A program made the translations under genes and the position numbers. This document shows positions 25,144-33,388 of a stretch of 60,836 nucleotides of DNA, one piece after another. The notes beneath the pieces are model-generated. The model ran no database searches. It was given only the letters and a program-made list of their open reading frames with translations, and was not told where the DNA came from. This DNA is from Chitinophagaceae bacterium (GTDB lineage: Bacteria > Bacteroidota > Bacteroidia > Chitinophagales > Chitinophagaceae), in NCBI GenBank assembly GCA_026415715.1, contig JAOAGO010000004.1, forward strand, positions 1-60,836. The letters run 5' to 3'. Each line of letters opens with the position of its first letter. Within the stretch, counting starts at the first letter, position 1.

Positions 25144-26451
25144 GTGCTGTTTTATACGGAAAAAATAACCCCCAGAATTCAATACATTGTCCGCTTTTTC
25201 CTTGAACTTATCTTTTCCGAGCCCGTACATTTTACCACAGATGTTAACGCATACCGGAATGCCGGCGGTTGTAAACTCAACTACAGCGGTCAGCCTCTGC
25301 AATCCGATGAACTCTGGATCAAGCCTCATTCATTGTTGTACGAAACCGGCATCCGGCCGCAGGATATCCGCTGCTTTGTTTACAACGGGCAAAAAGCTTT
25401 TTTTAAAACAGACGGCCATCTTGAATTTGATGTTTTTGCCGCTGCCTTTTATCTCATCAGCAGGTACGAGGAATATTTACCTCATGCCTGCGATGATTAC
25501 GGACGTTATGATTATAAAAATTCTTTAGCTTACCATGAACAATTTCTTCAGATACCGCTCATCAACTATTGGGTGGTGTTTCTGCAAAGCAGGCTCAAAG
25601 AAAAATTTCCCGCAGCATCCTTTCGTTCATTACCCTTTTTGTTTATTCCTACATACGACATTGACGAAGCCTGGGCATACCAGCATAAATCTTTTCTTCG
25701 TAATGTAGGCGGAATACTGCGGGATATCCTTTATTTCAGATGGCAGGATGTGCTTCTGCGCCTTCAGGTTCTTTCCGGTTCAAAAACCGACCCGTACGAT
25801 GCTTACGAAAGAATAAATGAAATACACCGTTTTATTCACCTGAACCCCGTCTTTTTTTTTCATGTAGCAAAAAAGAACGGCCGTTTTGATAAAAATATTC
25901 GGCCCGATACCAAAGCCATGCAGGAATTAATAAAACAGCATGCCCGAAAATTTAAAGTCGGCTTACATCCATCCTGGCAAAGCGGTGATAAACCTTCGCT
26001 GCTGGCCGCTGAAAAAAAACAACTGGAAAAAATAGCCGGATGTGAAATCAGGACGTCGCGGCAGCATTATATTCGCTTCACGCTGCCGCACACGTATCGC
26101 CAACTTATCCATGCAGGCATACAGGAAGATTACTCAATGGGGTATGGAAGCATAAACGGATTCAGGGCTTCCGTGGCATGGCCTTTTTACTGGTATGATT
26201 TGGAAAATGAAACGGCCACATCTCTTCAGGTTTTCCCTTTTTGCTTCATGGAAGCTACTTCTTTTTTTGAACAAAACAGCAGTCCCGCAGAGGCTTTGCA
26301 TGAGATGGAATATTATTATCAGCAGGTGAAAAAAACCGGCGGATATTGCATTTTTATCTGGCATAATACCTTTCTCGGTACCGCTCCGAAGTTTAAGGGT
26401 TGGTATGAAGCGTATCAAAATTTTCTGGAAAAAACAATTCAGAAAAATTAA
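25144..26451 (+). CDS. Polysaccharide deacetylase family protein with N-terminal DUF7033-like domain
   Basis: The predicted start is GTG at 25144 (MLFYTEKITPRIQYIVRF), 10 nt after lutB; an ATG at 25072 would overlap lutB by 62 nt and add 24 unrelated residues. The 435-residue product has an N-terminal domain (about 1-150, with YEEYLPHACDDYGRYD) followed by a NodB-type region: PTYDIDEAWAY for the metal aspartates, KVGLHPSW for a histidine, and QHYIRFTLPHTYRQL and DYSMGYGSINGFRA further on. Such proteins remove N-acetyl groups from cell-envelope or exported glycans. No signal peptide is seen, so the site of action is uncertain. Confidence 0.82.
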   Translation: MLFYTEKITPRIQYIVRFFLELIFSEPVHFTTDVNAYRNAGGCKLNYSGQPLQSDELWIKPHSLLYETGIRPQDIRCFVYNGQKAFFKTDGHLEFDVFAAAFYLISRYEEYLPHACDDYGRYDYKNSLAYHEQFLQIPLINYWVVFLQSRLKEKFPAASFRSLPFLFIPTYDIDEAWAYQHKSFLRNVGGILRDILYFRWQDVLLRLQVLSGSKTDPYDAYERINEIHRFIHLNPVFFFHVAKKNGRFDKNIRPDTKAMQELIKQHARKFKVGLHPSWQSGDKPSLLAAEKKQLEKIAGCEIRTSRQHYIRFTLPHTYRQLIHAGIQEDYSMGYGSINGFRASVAWPFYWYDLENETATSLQVFPFCFMEATSFFEQNSSPAEALHEMEYYYQQVKKTGGYCIFIWHNTFLGTAPKFKGWYEAYQNFLEKTIQKN

Positions 26452-26510
26452 TATCACATCCGTGCCGAAAGCCGGAAATCTTTTTTTAAAAGACTATACA
26501 ATTGGTGTTT

Positions 26511-28628
26511 TCAAAGAAATAAACGATAGGTAATGAAGCTTATAACATAAGCCAGCAGGGTCATAAAAAGAAATTGTAAGGCGGGCCATTTCCAGCTTCT
26601 GGTTTCGCGGCGAACCACAGCCAGCGTACTCATACACTGCAAGGCAAATACATAAAAAATCATCAGCGAAAAGGCCGTGGCTTTGGTAAACACCGGGCTG
26701 CCGTCGGGCCTTCTGGCAGCGCTCATTTTTTCTTTCAGCATGCGGCTTCCTATTTCTTCATCACCCACACTGTAAAGCGTAGCCATGGTTCCCACAAACA
26801 CTTCTCTGGCAGCAAATGAAGTGATTAAAGCGATTCCGATTTTCCAGTCGAAACCCAGCGGTGCAATTACCGGTTCCAGGGTTTTACCGAGTATGCCGGC
26901 ATAGGAATGTTCCAGCTTTTCGGCCTGGAGTTGTCTGTTTAGTTCATTTATATCAGCGTTGGGTTGAGAAAGTGAGTAGGCATATTTTTTTTCAATGCGA
27001 TGCATCATATTTCCCGGGCCAAAAGCGCTCAGCGCCCAAAGTAAAAGGCTTATGATCATGATAACTTTTCCGGCATCGGTTACGAAAATTCTGGCCTTGT
27101 TTACCATGGTAGTAAAAGCATTGCTCCAGCGGGGCCGGCGGTACGGCGGTAATTCCAACAGGAAATAACTTTTTTCACGCCTCCTGATAAAAAAGCGAGA
27201 CAGATAGGCTAAGGCAAGTCCTGTTACAAGACCCAGCATATACAGTGCCATCATCACTAAACCTTGCAAACTCAGAAAGCCGAACACATATTGCTGTGGC
27301 ACCACAAGGCCAATTAAAATGGTATAAACCGGAAGCCTGGCCGAACAACTCATCAGGGGCGTAATCAGTATGGTCAGCAATCGTTCCCACCGGTTTTCAA
27401 TTCCTCTGGCGCTCATGATAGCCGGAACGGCACAGGCAAAGCCGCTGATCAGCGGCATTACGCTCTTCCCGTTCAGTCCTACGTTTCTCATCAGGCGGTC
27501 TGTTAAAAAACTGATTCGTGCCATGTATCCCGTGTCTTCCAGCAAAGTGATTAGCCCAAACAAAATCATGATTTGAGGAACAAACATCAGAATGCCGCTG
27601 AGGCCGGCTATAAGCCCGTTTATCAATAAATCCGTCCAGCGATTATCCGGAAGCCGGCTTCCCAGAAAGCGACTCAGCTCTGCAAAGCCGTAGTCAATCC
27701 AGTCCATAGGATGCTGCGCCAGCCAGAAAACACTTTGAAACATCAGAAACAATACCCCGAACAAAATCACATAACCCCAGCGGCGATGCAACAAAATCAT
27801 GTCCAGCTTTTGGGTAAACAATTCCCGTTGAAGAGGGTCGGGTTCGGAAACCGTATGCTGCATGATTTGCTTGATGCGCTGATAGCGTTTTAGGGTTTCT
27901 TCTGCCTGTGTTTTGGCGGGATTGAAGCTGTTTTTGATTTCAACCTCTTCAATGGCCTCCTGAAGCGGCTCAGGCAAATCAAAAGATTCGTGATGAACGA
28001 GATAGTGCAATGCGGTATAATCGCTTACCGGTGGTAATAGTGTTTTTACTTCCTGTATAGGAGTACCGGCCAGTTCTTTCAGATCAATAAAATCACGAAC
28101 CGGATGAAGAGACCTTTGCTGCAATAGAAGCGCAATGGTTTTTTTCAGGTTGGATATACCCTTGTTTTTTCTGGGGTTTACCGCAACCACCGGCACGCCA
28201 AGCTCTCTTTCCAATCCCGGTATATCAATTTGAATTCCTTTTTTTGCGGCAAGGTCCACCATGGTTAAAGCTAAAACAGCGGGCAGCTTTAAATCTATAA
28301 TTTGCGTACAGAACAACAAGTTTCGTTTCAGATTGCTGGCATCAACCACAATTACAACGGCATCGGGCTGTATGGATTTTTCTTGCCTGAAAAGCGATTT
28401 ATAGGTAACCCATTCATCCGGGCGGCGGGGATAGAGAGAGTACATACCCGGTAAATCAATCATTTCAGCTTCCCATGAGTCCGTAAGCCGGGCTATTCCT
28501 GAAACTTTATCTACGGTAACTCCCGGGAAATTACCTACTTTCTGGTTCATCCCCGTTAGTGCATTAAATAACGAGGTTTTGCCGCTGTTCGGATTGCCAA
28601 CAAGTACTATCTGGGGTATTTTTTTCAT
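26511..28628 (-). CDS. feoB: Ferrous iron transporter FeoB
   Basis: The 705-residue inner-membrane protein imports Fe2+ under anoxic or low-redox conditions. Seen: a G-domain with the P-loop GNPNSGKT (11-18), switch NFPGVTVDK, G3 DLPGMYSL and G4 TMVD; a helical GDI-like spacer; and a core of about eight membrane helices with both Gate repeats (SGFACAVPAIMSARG and PLMSCSARLPVY). The C-terminus ends in hydrophobic helices (MSTLAVVRRETRSWKWP). No feoA gene or FeoA fusion is present next to it, and no FeoC. It is transcribed as a single gene, divergent from the M28 peptidase. Confidence 0.95.
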   Translation of the reverse strand: MKKIPQIVLVGNPNSGKTSLFNALTGMNQKVGNFPGVTVDKVSGIARLTDSWEAEMIDLPGMYSLYPRRPDEWVTYKSLFRQEKSIQPDAVVIVVDASNLKRNLLFCTQIIDLKLPAVLALTMVDLAAKKGIQIDIPGLERELGVPVVAVNPRKNKGISNLKKTIALLLQQRSLHPVRDFIDLKELAGTPIQEVKTLLPPVSDYTALHYLVHHESFDLPEPLQEAIEEVEIKNSFNPAKTQAEETLKRYQRIKQIMQHTVSEPDPLQRELFTQKLDMILLHRRWGYVILFGVLFLMFQSVFWLAQHPMDWIDYGFAELSRFLGSRLPDNRWTDLLINGLIAGLSGILMFVPQIMILFGLITLLEDTGYMARISFLTDRLMRNVGLNGKSVMPLISGFACAVPAIMSARGIENRWERLLTILITPLMSCSARLPVYTILIGLVVPQQYVFGFLSLQGLVMMALYMLGLVTGLALAYLSRFFIRRREKSYFLLELPPYRRPRWSNAFTTMVNKARIFVTDAGKVIMIISLLLWALSAFGPGNMMHRIEKKYAYSLSQPNADINELNRQLQAEKLEHSYAGILGKTLEPVIAPLGFDWKIGIALITSFAAREVFVGTMATLYSVGDEEIGSRMLKEKMSAARRPDGSPVFTKATAFSLMIFYVFALQCMSTLAVVRRETRSWKWPALQFLFMTLLAYVISFITYRLFL

Positions 28629-28673
28629 TCAAGGGCTTTATACAACAGTCTTCAGCGAGCCAAACAAAGCGTA

Positions 28674-28681
28674 CAAAAGTA
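28674..28681 (-). promoter_or_regulatory. -7 box of the feoB promoter
   Basis: On the minus strand the sequence reads TACTTTTG, a full match to TAnnTTTG, 46 nt before the feoB ATG. No clear TTG was found about 19 nt further upstream. Confidence 0.4.
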
Positions 28682-28814
28682 ATTGCCGTAAGGGTATTTT
28701 TGTTTACGATTTAGGGTTTTTAAAAAATTGACAGAGTGTTTGCAATCAGATTAAAAAATTCTTCATCTTAGGTTTTACCTTTACAAAAAATCACAAATGG
28801 CAAGCCCCAACGTA

Positions 28815-30479
28815 ATGAAAGGCATTTTTATCCTGTGGGTAATACTTATTGCCTCTTGTACTACGGGTCGCAAGGCGGTATCAAAACCTGAAGTTCAGAA
28901 GCCGGTTTTACGGGAAAATCTTAAAAACCATGTAGCCTTTTTAGCCGATGATAAACTGGAGGGAAGACGAACAGGCACCCGGGGTGAACAGCTGGCCATG
29001 GAATATATCAGCCGGCAGTTTGAAAGTATCGGACTTGCCCCGCTGGGCCGCCAGGGATTTATTCAGCCTTTTGAAATAAATGAAGGACAAGCTGTGGATG
29101 GCAATTCCCGACTCCTCATCAACGGCGAAACGCTGACTTTGTTCAAAGATTACTTTCCTTTTCCGTTCAGCGCCGAAGGCATCATGGAAGCGCAACCTTT
29201 AGTTGCCGTAAGAGAAAATGATATGCCCTGGTTTATAGACCTGCATGAAATACTGGATGAAAATAAAAATAACCCCCATTTCGATCTTACCGCTTCTCTC
29301 CGAACTCTATCTCAGAAGATGGCCTCCCGGGGTGCATCTGCCCTCTTTTTTTATAACACATCCAAAACAGACGACAAGCTTTTCTTTGACCCGAAAGACA
29401 AAACAGAAAAGGCAAGTATCCCCGTATTTTACCTGAAAAAGCATGTGGCCGATAAATTTTTCAAAAACCCCTCTGCCATGCTGAATATAAAATTTCAGGT
29501 AAAGTTTTATGACAAAAAAAGAACCGGGCATAATGTAATCGGCTTCATTAACAATAATGCAGAACACACTGTTGTCATTGGCGCTCATTATGATCATCTG
29601 GGTTACGGAGAAGACGGCAATTCAAGGTATCTTGCATCTGACTCTTCCATACACAACGGGGCCGACGATAATGCCAGCGGTACGGCTGCGTTGATTGAAC
29701 TGGCAAGAATTTTAAAATCTTCTAAGGCGAAACACAATAATTATCTTTTCCTGGCTTTCTCCGGCGAAGAGCTCGGGCTTTTCGGTTCAAAATATTTTAC
29801 GGAAAACCCCACGATAGATTTATCGAAAATCAATTACATGATAAATCTGGACATGGTGGGACGGCTAAACGACAGCTCACGGATGCTGACGGTTGCCGGC
29901 ATCGGCACTTCACCGGCATGGGGATTATTTTATAATCAGGAGCTGATGAAGCAATACGGACAGTCTCTTCAGTTCCGATTCGACAGCAGCGGCACAGGCG
30001 CCAGCGACCATACTTCATTTTACAGGAAAAACATTCCGGTTCTGTTTTACTTTACCGGCCTGCATTCGGATTATCACAAACCTTCTGACGATACTGAAAA
30101 AATCAATTTTGAAGGTATGGAAGCAATTGTGAATCATATTGTGCGCCTGATCGAATTCATGGATTCAAAATCCAAACTGACATTTCTGAAAACCCGCGAA
30201 ACTTCTACCGGCACTTCGGCACGATTCAGTGTTTCGCTCGGCATCATGCCCGATTATACCTATTCCGGCCACGGCGTAAAGGTTGATGGCGTTACCGAAG
30301 GACGGGCAGCAGAGAAAGCCGGAATCAAGGCCGGCGACATTATTTTGCAAATCGGAGAGTTTCCCGTTTATTCCATGGAAACCTATATGCAAACGTTGAG
30401 TAAATTCAAAAAAGGAGATACGACCAAAGTGAAATACCGGAGAGCAAACAAAGAGTTTGAGACTACCGTGGTATTCTGA
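28815..30479 (+). CDS. M28-family zinc aminopeptidase lipoprotein with C-terminal PDZ domain
   Basis: The start at 28815 (MKGIFILWVILIASC) puts the lipobox cysteine at residue 15; ATG at 28797 adds six polar residues. The 554-residue protein has a short linker, a PA-like insert (about 95-210), the M28 zinc peptidase domain (about 225-450) and a PDZ domain (about 470-554; GVKVDGVTEGRAAEKAGIKAGDIIL). Metal and catalytic residues are seen: GAHYDHLG, HNGADDNASG, FSGEELGLFGS, NLDMVGR and TGLHSDYHKPSDD. It likely trims peptides in the periplasm or at the outer membrane. The gene ends 11 nt before the IPExxxVDY-like gene. Confidence 0.92.
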   Translation: MKGIFILWVILIASCTTGRKAVSKPEVQKPVLRENLKNHVAFLADDKLEGRRTGTRGEQLAMEYISRQFESIGLAPLGRQGFIQPFEINEGQAVDGNSRLLINGETLTLFKDYFPFPFSAEGIMEAQPLVAVRENDMPWFIDLHEILDENKNNPHFDLTASLRTLSQKMASRGASALFFYNTSKTDDKLFFDPKDKTEKASIPVFYLKKHVADKFFKNPSAMLNIKFQVKFYDKKRTGHNVIGFINNNAEHTVVIGAHYDHLGYGEDGNSRYLASDSSIHNGADDNASGTAALIELARILKSSKAKHNNYLFLAFSGEELGLFGSKYFTENPTIDLSKINYMINLDMVGRLNDSSRMLTVAGIGTSPAWGLFYNQELMKQYGQSLQFRFDSSGTGASDHTSFYRKNIPVLFYFTGLHSDYHKPSDDTEKINFEGMEAIVNHIVRLIEFMDSKSKLTFLKTRETSTGTSARFSVSLGIMPDYTYSGHGVKVDGVTEGRAAEKAGIKAGDIILQIGEFPVYSMETYMQTLSKFKKGDTTKVKYRRANKEFETTVVF

Positions 30480-30490
30480 AAAAATTTTTT

Positions 30491-30940
30491 ATGGCAGAGC
30501 GGGTAAAAAAAATGATGCTTGACATGAAGGAGCTTTCCCTCCTTTTTTTTGAAGATACCCGCCTCATCGGCATTCTCACCTCAGCCAAAGATTATCAGTT
30601 CTGCTGGCATATCAACAATGCCACCGGGTTTGATTTTCGTTTAAACCCTGAACTGGAAATTCCTATGCAACGCAACGGCAGATATTATCATTTTCCGGTG
30701 TATGAGTACAAAGAAAAGCATCGCCTGCTTTCGCATTACATTTATAAAAATCAGCACGACGGCGAATATCTCATTGCCGAATTAAGGCATTTTGATTTTT
30801 TGTGGTTGATTAAAGGAGAAGAAATAAACGATTCTTTCCGTGAAGAGATTATGCAGATTATACGGGATGTTCCCCAGGTGCAACTGGTTGTAGCGCTTCA
30901 TCCCGAAAAGATTAAGGAGGCCGAATTTCTGATTTTCTGA
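30491..30940 (+). CDS. IPExxxVDY family protein
   Basis: The 149-residue protein belongs to a small Bacteroidota family named after an IPExxxVDY motif. It is recognised by overall pattern: LAFFE-like N-terminus (LSLLFFEDTRLIGI), LEIPMQRNGRYYHFPVYEY, and YLIAELRHFDFLWLIKG, where the family motif reads I-A-E-L-R-H-F-D-F with the proline and the V-D-Y partly replaced. Function is unknown. It follows the M28 peptidase by 11 nt, and is convergent with asnS. Confidence 0.75.
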   Translation: MAERVKKMMLDMKELSLLFFEDTRLIGILTSAKDYQFCWHINNATGFDFRLNPELEIPMQRNGRYYHFPVYEYKEKHRLLSHYIYKNQHDGEYLIAELRHFDFLWLIKGEEINDSFREEIMQIIRDVPQVQLVVALHPEKIKEAEFLIF

Positions 30941-30967
30941 CGCTCAACGATTCAGGAAAGCTCAATT

Positions 30968-32407
30968 CTAAAATTCCGCATTGCCCGGTGTTCGCGGAAA
31001 AGGAATGACGTCGCGGATATTATTCATGCCGGTCACAAATTGTACCAGCCTTTCAAAGCCCAGGCCAAAACCCGAATGAGGAACAGAGCCAAAGCGGCGG
31101 ATATCGAGATACCACCACAGTTCTTTTTCAGGTATATTCATGCTCCGCATGCGTTCCAGCAGTTTTTCCGGTCGCTCCTCTCGCTGCGACCCGCCTACAA
31201 TTTCACCGATACCCGGTACCAGAATATCCATGGCAGCCACGGTTTTCCCGTCGTCGTTTTGCCGCATGTAAAAAGCTTTTATGGCGCCAGGGTAGTTATA
31301 AATGATCACCGGTTTGCGAAAATGTTTTTCTACCAGATACCGCTCGTGCTCACTTTGCAAATCCATGCCCCAGCCGGTTACCGGAAACTGGAACTTTTTC
31401 TTTTTGTTCGGTGCGCTTTCTTTCAGTATTTCGATGGCATCGGTATAGGTTACCCGTTCAAACCGGTTATTGACCACAAATTCCAGTTTTTCAGTAAGCG
31501 ACATTTCGCTTCGTTTGTCTTGCGGCAATTGTTTTTCTTCTTCTGCCAGGCGCTGAGCCAGAAAAGCCAGATCTTCCGCGGTATGCTCCATGGCAAACCG
31601 AATAATGTATTGAATGAACTCTTCGGCGAGAAGCATATTGTCTTCCAGATCATAAAAAGCCATTTCGGGTTCAATCATCCAGAATTCGGCAAGATGACGG
31701 GTGGTATTGCTGTTTTCAGCCCGAAACGTGGGGCCGAAAGTATAAACCTCCGAGAAGGCCGTGGCAGCCAGTTCCGCCTCCAGTTGTCCGCTCACGGTAA
31801 GATTGGTGCTTCTGCCGAAGAAATCCTGCCGGTAGTCAATATTTCCGTTTTCATCTCTGGGAAGATGCTCAAGCGGAAGTGTGGTAACCCGAAACATTTC
31901 TCCGGCGCCTTCGGCGTCGCTGGCTGTAATGATGGGTGTATGTATATATATAAAACCCTTTTCGTGAAAAAATTTATGTATGGCATAAGCCAGCGCATGC
32001 CTGACACGAAAAACCGCTCCGAAAGTATTGGTACGAAATCGTAAATGCGCTATTTCTCGCAAAAACTCAAGACTGTGTTTTTTGGGCTGAAGGGGATATT
32101 CATCGGCGGGACATTCGCCCAGCACTTCCAGTTCGGTAGCTTTCAGTTCTATTTTTTGCCCTTTGCCTATGGAAGGCACCACCATACCTTTCACTTTCAG
32201 CGCAGCGCCGGTGGTGATTTTTTTCAATAGCGACTCGTCGAACTGTCCCAGTTCGGCCACAATCTGCAAGTTGGTGTTTGTGCTGCCGTCATTCAACGAA
32301 ATAAACTGATTATTCCGAAATGTACGCACCCACCCCATAACGGTCACTTCGCGGCCCGTAGCTTCTTCCGATAACAGTGCTTTAATTTTTATGCGTTGGT
32401 TTATCAT
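30968..32407 (-). CDS. asnS: Asparaginyl-tRNA synthetase
   Basis: The 479-residue protein is a class IIb synthetase that charges tRNA-Asn. It has an N-terminal OB-fold anticodon-binding domain (about 15-105, [19 protein letters not shown]) and a class II catalytic core with motif 2 [19 protein letters not shown] and motif 3 [12 protein letters not shown] followed by [16 protein letters not shown]. The length is typical. A stretch of almost 1 kb with no intact gene lies upstream; it includes two possible promoter boxes and a large potential leader. Confidence 0.95.
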   Translation of the reverse strand: MINQRIKIKALLSEEATGREVTVMGWVRTFRNNQFISLNDGSTNTNLQIVAELGQFDESLLKKITTGAALKVKGMVVPSIGKGQKIELKATELEVLGECPADEYPLQPKKHSLEFLREIAHLRFRTNTFGAVFRVRHALAYAIHKFFHEKGFIYIHTPIITASDAEGAGEMFRVTTLPLEHLPRDENGNIDYRQDFFGRSTNLTVSGQLEAELAATAFSEVYTFGPTFRAENSNTTRHLAEFWMIEPEMAFYDLEDNMLLAEEFIQYIIRFAMEHTAEDLAFLAQRLAEEEKQLPQDKRSEMSLTEKLEFVVNNRFERVTYTDAIEILKESAPNKKKKFQFPVTGWGMDLQSEHERYLVEKHFRKPVIIYNYPGAIKAFYMRQNDDGKTVAAMDILVPGIGEIVGGSQREERPEKLLERMRSMNIPEKELWWYLDIRRFGSVPHSGFGLGFERLVQFVTGMNNIRDVIPFPRTPGNAEF

Positions 32408-32710
32408 ATTTTAATTCATTGGCACATTCAGCAAAAAGTCAGCGTCAAAATTATTATCCGGCAGTAAACCCGGATTGGCTTCGCTATCTCAGTGCAATGG
32501 CACCGCTTACGGCCGGGTTCACCACAGTTCTCAACCGAACCGGCGCAGAATTTGGTTATCGGATATTTTAAATGTATCCCGAATTATGAAGAAAAATGAT
32601 ATATATCCTGATACACACATTCCTTTCGGGCCTTCCCCAACGACCGGTTCGGGTGAATTTCCGACTTAATTTTTTCCGGAAAAAACCCCTTCTTACGCCG
32701 CGCAAAGATA
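32408..32710 (-). promoter_or_regulatory. asnS upstream region: two -7 boxes and a long possible leader
   Basis: On the minus strand TAATTTTG (32453-32446) lies 38 nt before asnS and TATCTTTG (32710-32703) lies about 295 nt before it; both match TAnnTTTG, though neither has a clear TTG at the right distance. If the distal box is used, the transcript has a leader of about 290 nt containing a 16-bp perfect palindrome (32670-32685). No open frame of note is present. Confidence 0.35.
32670..32685. repeat. 16-bp perfect palindrome TTTTTTCCGGAAAAAA
   Basis: TTTTTTCCGGAAAAAA is self-complementary over all 16 bases. It lies 18 nt inside the possible distal asnS transcript, and is flanked by ACCCCTT and AAGGGGT about 40 nt apart, a second inverted pair. 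Confidence 0.5.
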
Positions 32711-33093
32711 GGGAGATTGAACTAAGCGGTCGGAAAGGGGTATTTGATGACAGCCTGGTGTATTATTAATGAAAATTATCAATAAAGTCAAACAACTGAG
32801 TCAAAATAAATCATATTATATTCCAGCTATTTAAAACAATTTGATATTTCTGTTAAGAAGTTTTAGAGCAAAATGATTAAAATTTTGATTTTATGTTTCA
32901 GGAAGATATGATTTCATCATGCATTTTTTAAAACGTACCAACGAGCATAAAGGCACTTTATTTCTGATTTATTAAAACAAATTTTTCGATTGGCTCGTGA
33001 TATAGAAGCTTTATTTGATTATATTAAAAATAACTGATTAAACAGCTTAATGAATTGAAAAATCTTAGGGTGTACCTGAACCGTTTTCTTTTT
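32711..33093. other. AT-rich intergenic stretch without a recognisable gene
   Basis: Only short open frames occur here (for example about 33 codons on the plus strand at 32950-33050, FISDLLKQIFRLARDIEALF), each broken on both sides by stops. It may be decayed coding DNA adjoining the PIN remnant, but I cannot name it. Confidence 0.3.
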
Positions 33094-33267
33094 TTAAAAA
33101 TTCTTCAAACTTATGATTATTGTTTAACCGATTTTTTTCAATGCTGAAAGGTTGTTATCGCCAGTTAACAGGTAATCTGCATTTCCTTCAACTGAAAGAG
33201 AAAATAAAAAATTATCCTTTAAGCCTCTGCATAGATTCATCTTGCCGGATATTTCAATGAGTTTTAT
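33094..33267 (-). pseudogene. Remnant of a PIN-domain (VapC-like) toxin gene
   Basis: The minus strand encodes NLCRGLKDNFLFSLSVEGNA followed by DYLLTGDNNLSALKKIG, then TAA at 33126-33124, then TIIISLKNF and a second stop. This matches the C-terminal half of PIN toxins (typical pattern CRDPKDNFLLALA..G.ADYLVTGDKDLL.L..I). The first acidic position reads glycine (CRG), the frame is closed upstream by TGA and the N-terminal half is missing. It is a degraded fragment with no intact antitoxin beside it. Confidence 0.65.
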
Positions 33268-33388
33268 TCAACCAACGCTGTTAATTATAAACTAAAGAAG
33301 TTTATTCAATTTCCCTTAATAAATCCATAACATCTTCGTCATTTTTTTATAACATGCCTTAGCTATCATTGCCGGGAATAAACCAGTT

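Noticed and set aside
31040-32044. A 334-codon open frame antisense to asnS
   Set aside because: asnS is complete and unmistakable on the other strand; the antisense product has no family-like features.
32408-32710. T-box riboswitch in the asnS leader
   Set aside because: No T-box sequence or antiterminator was seen, and T-boxes are not expected in Bacteroidota.
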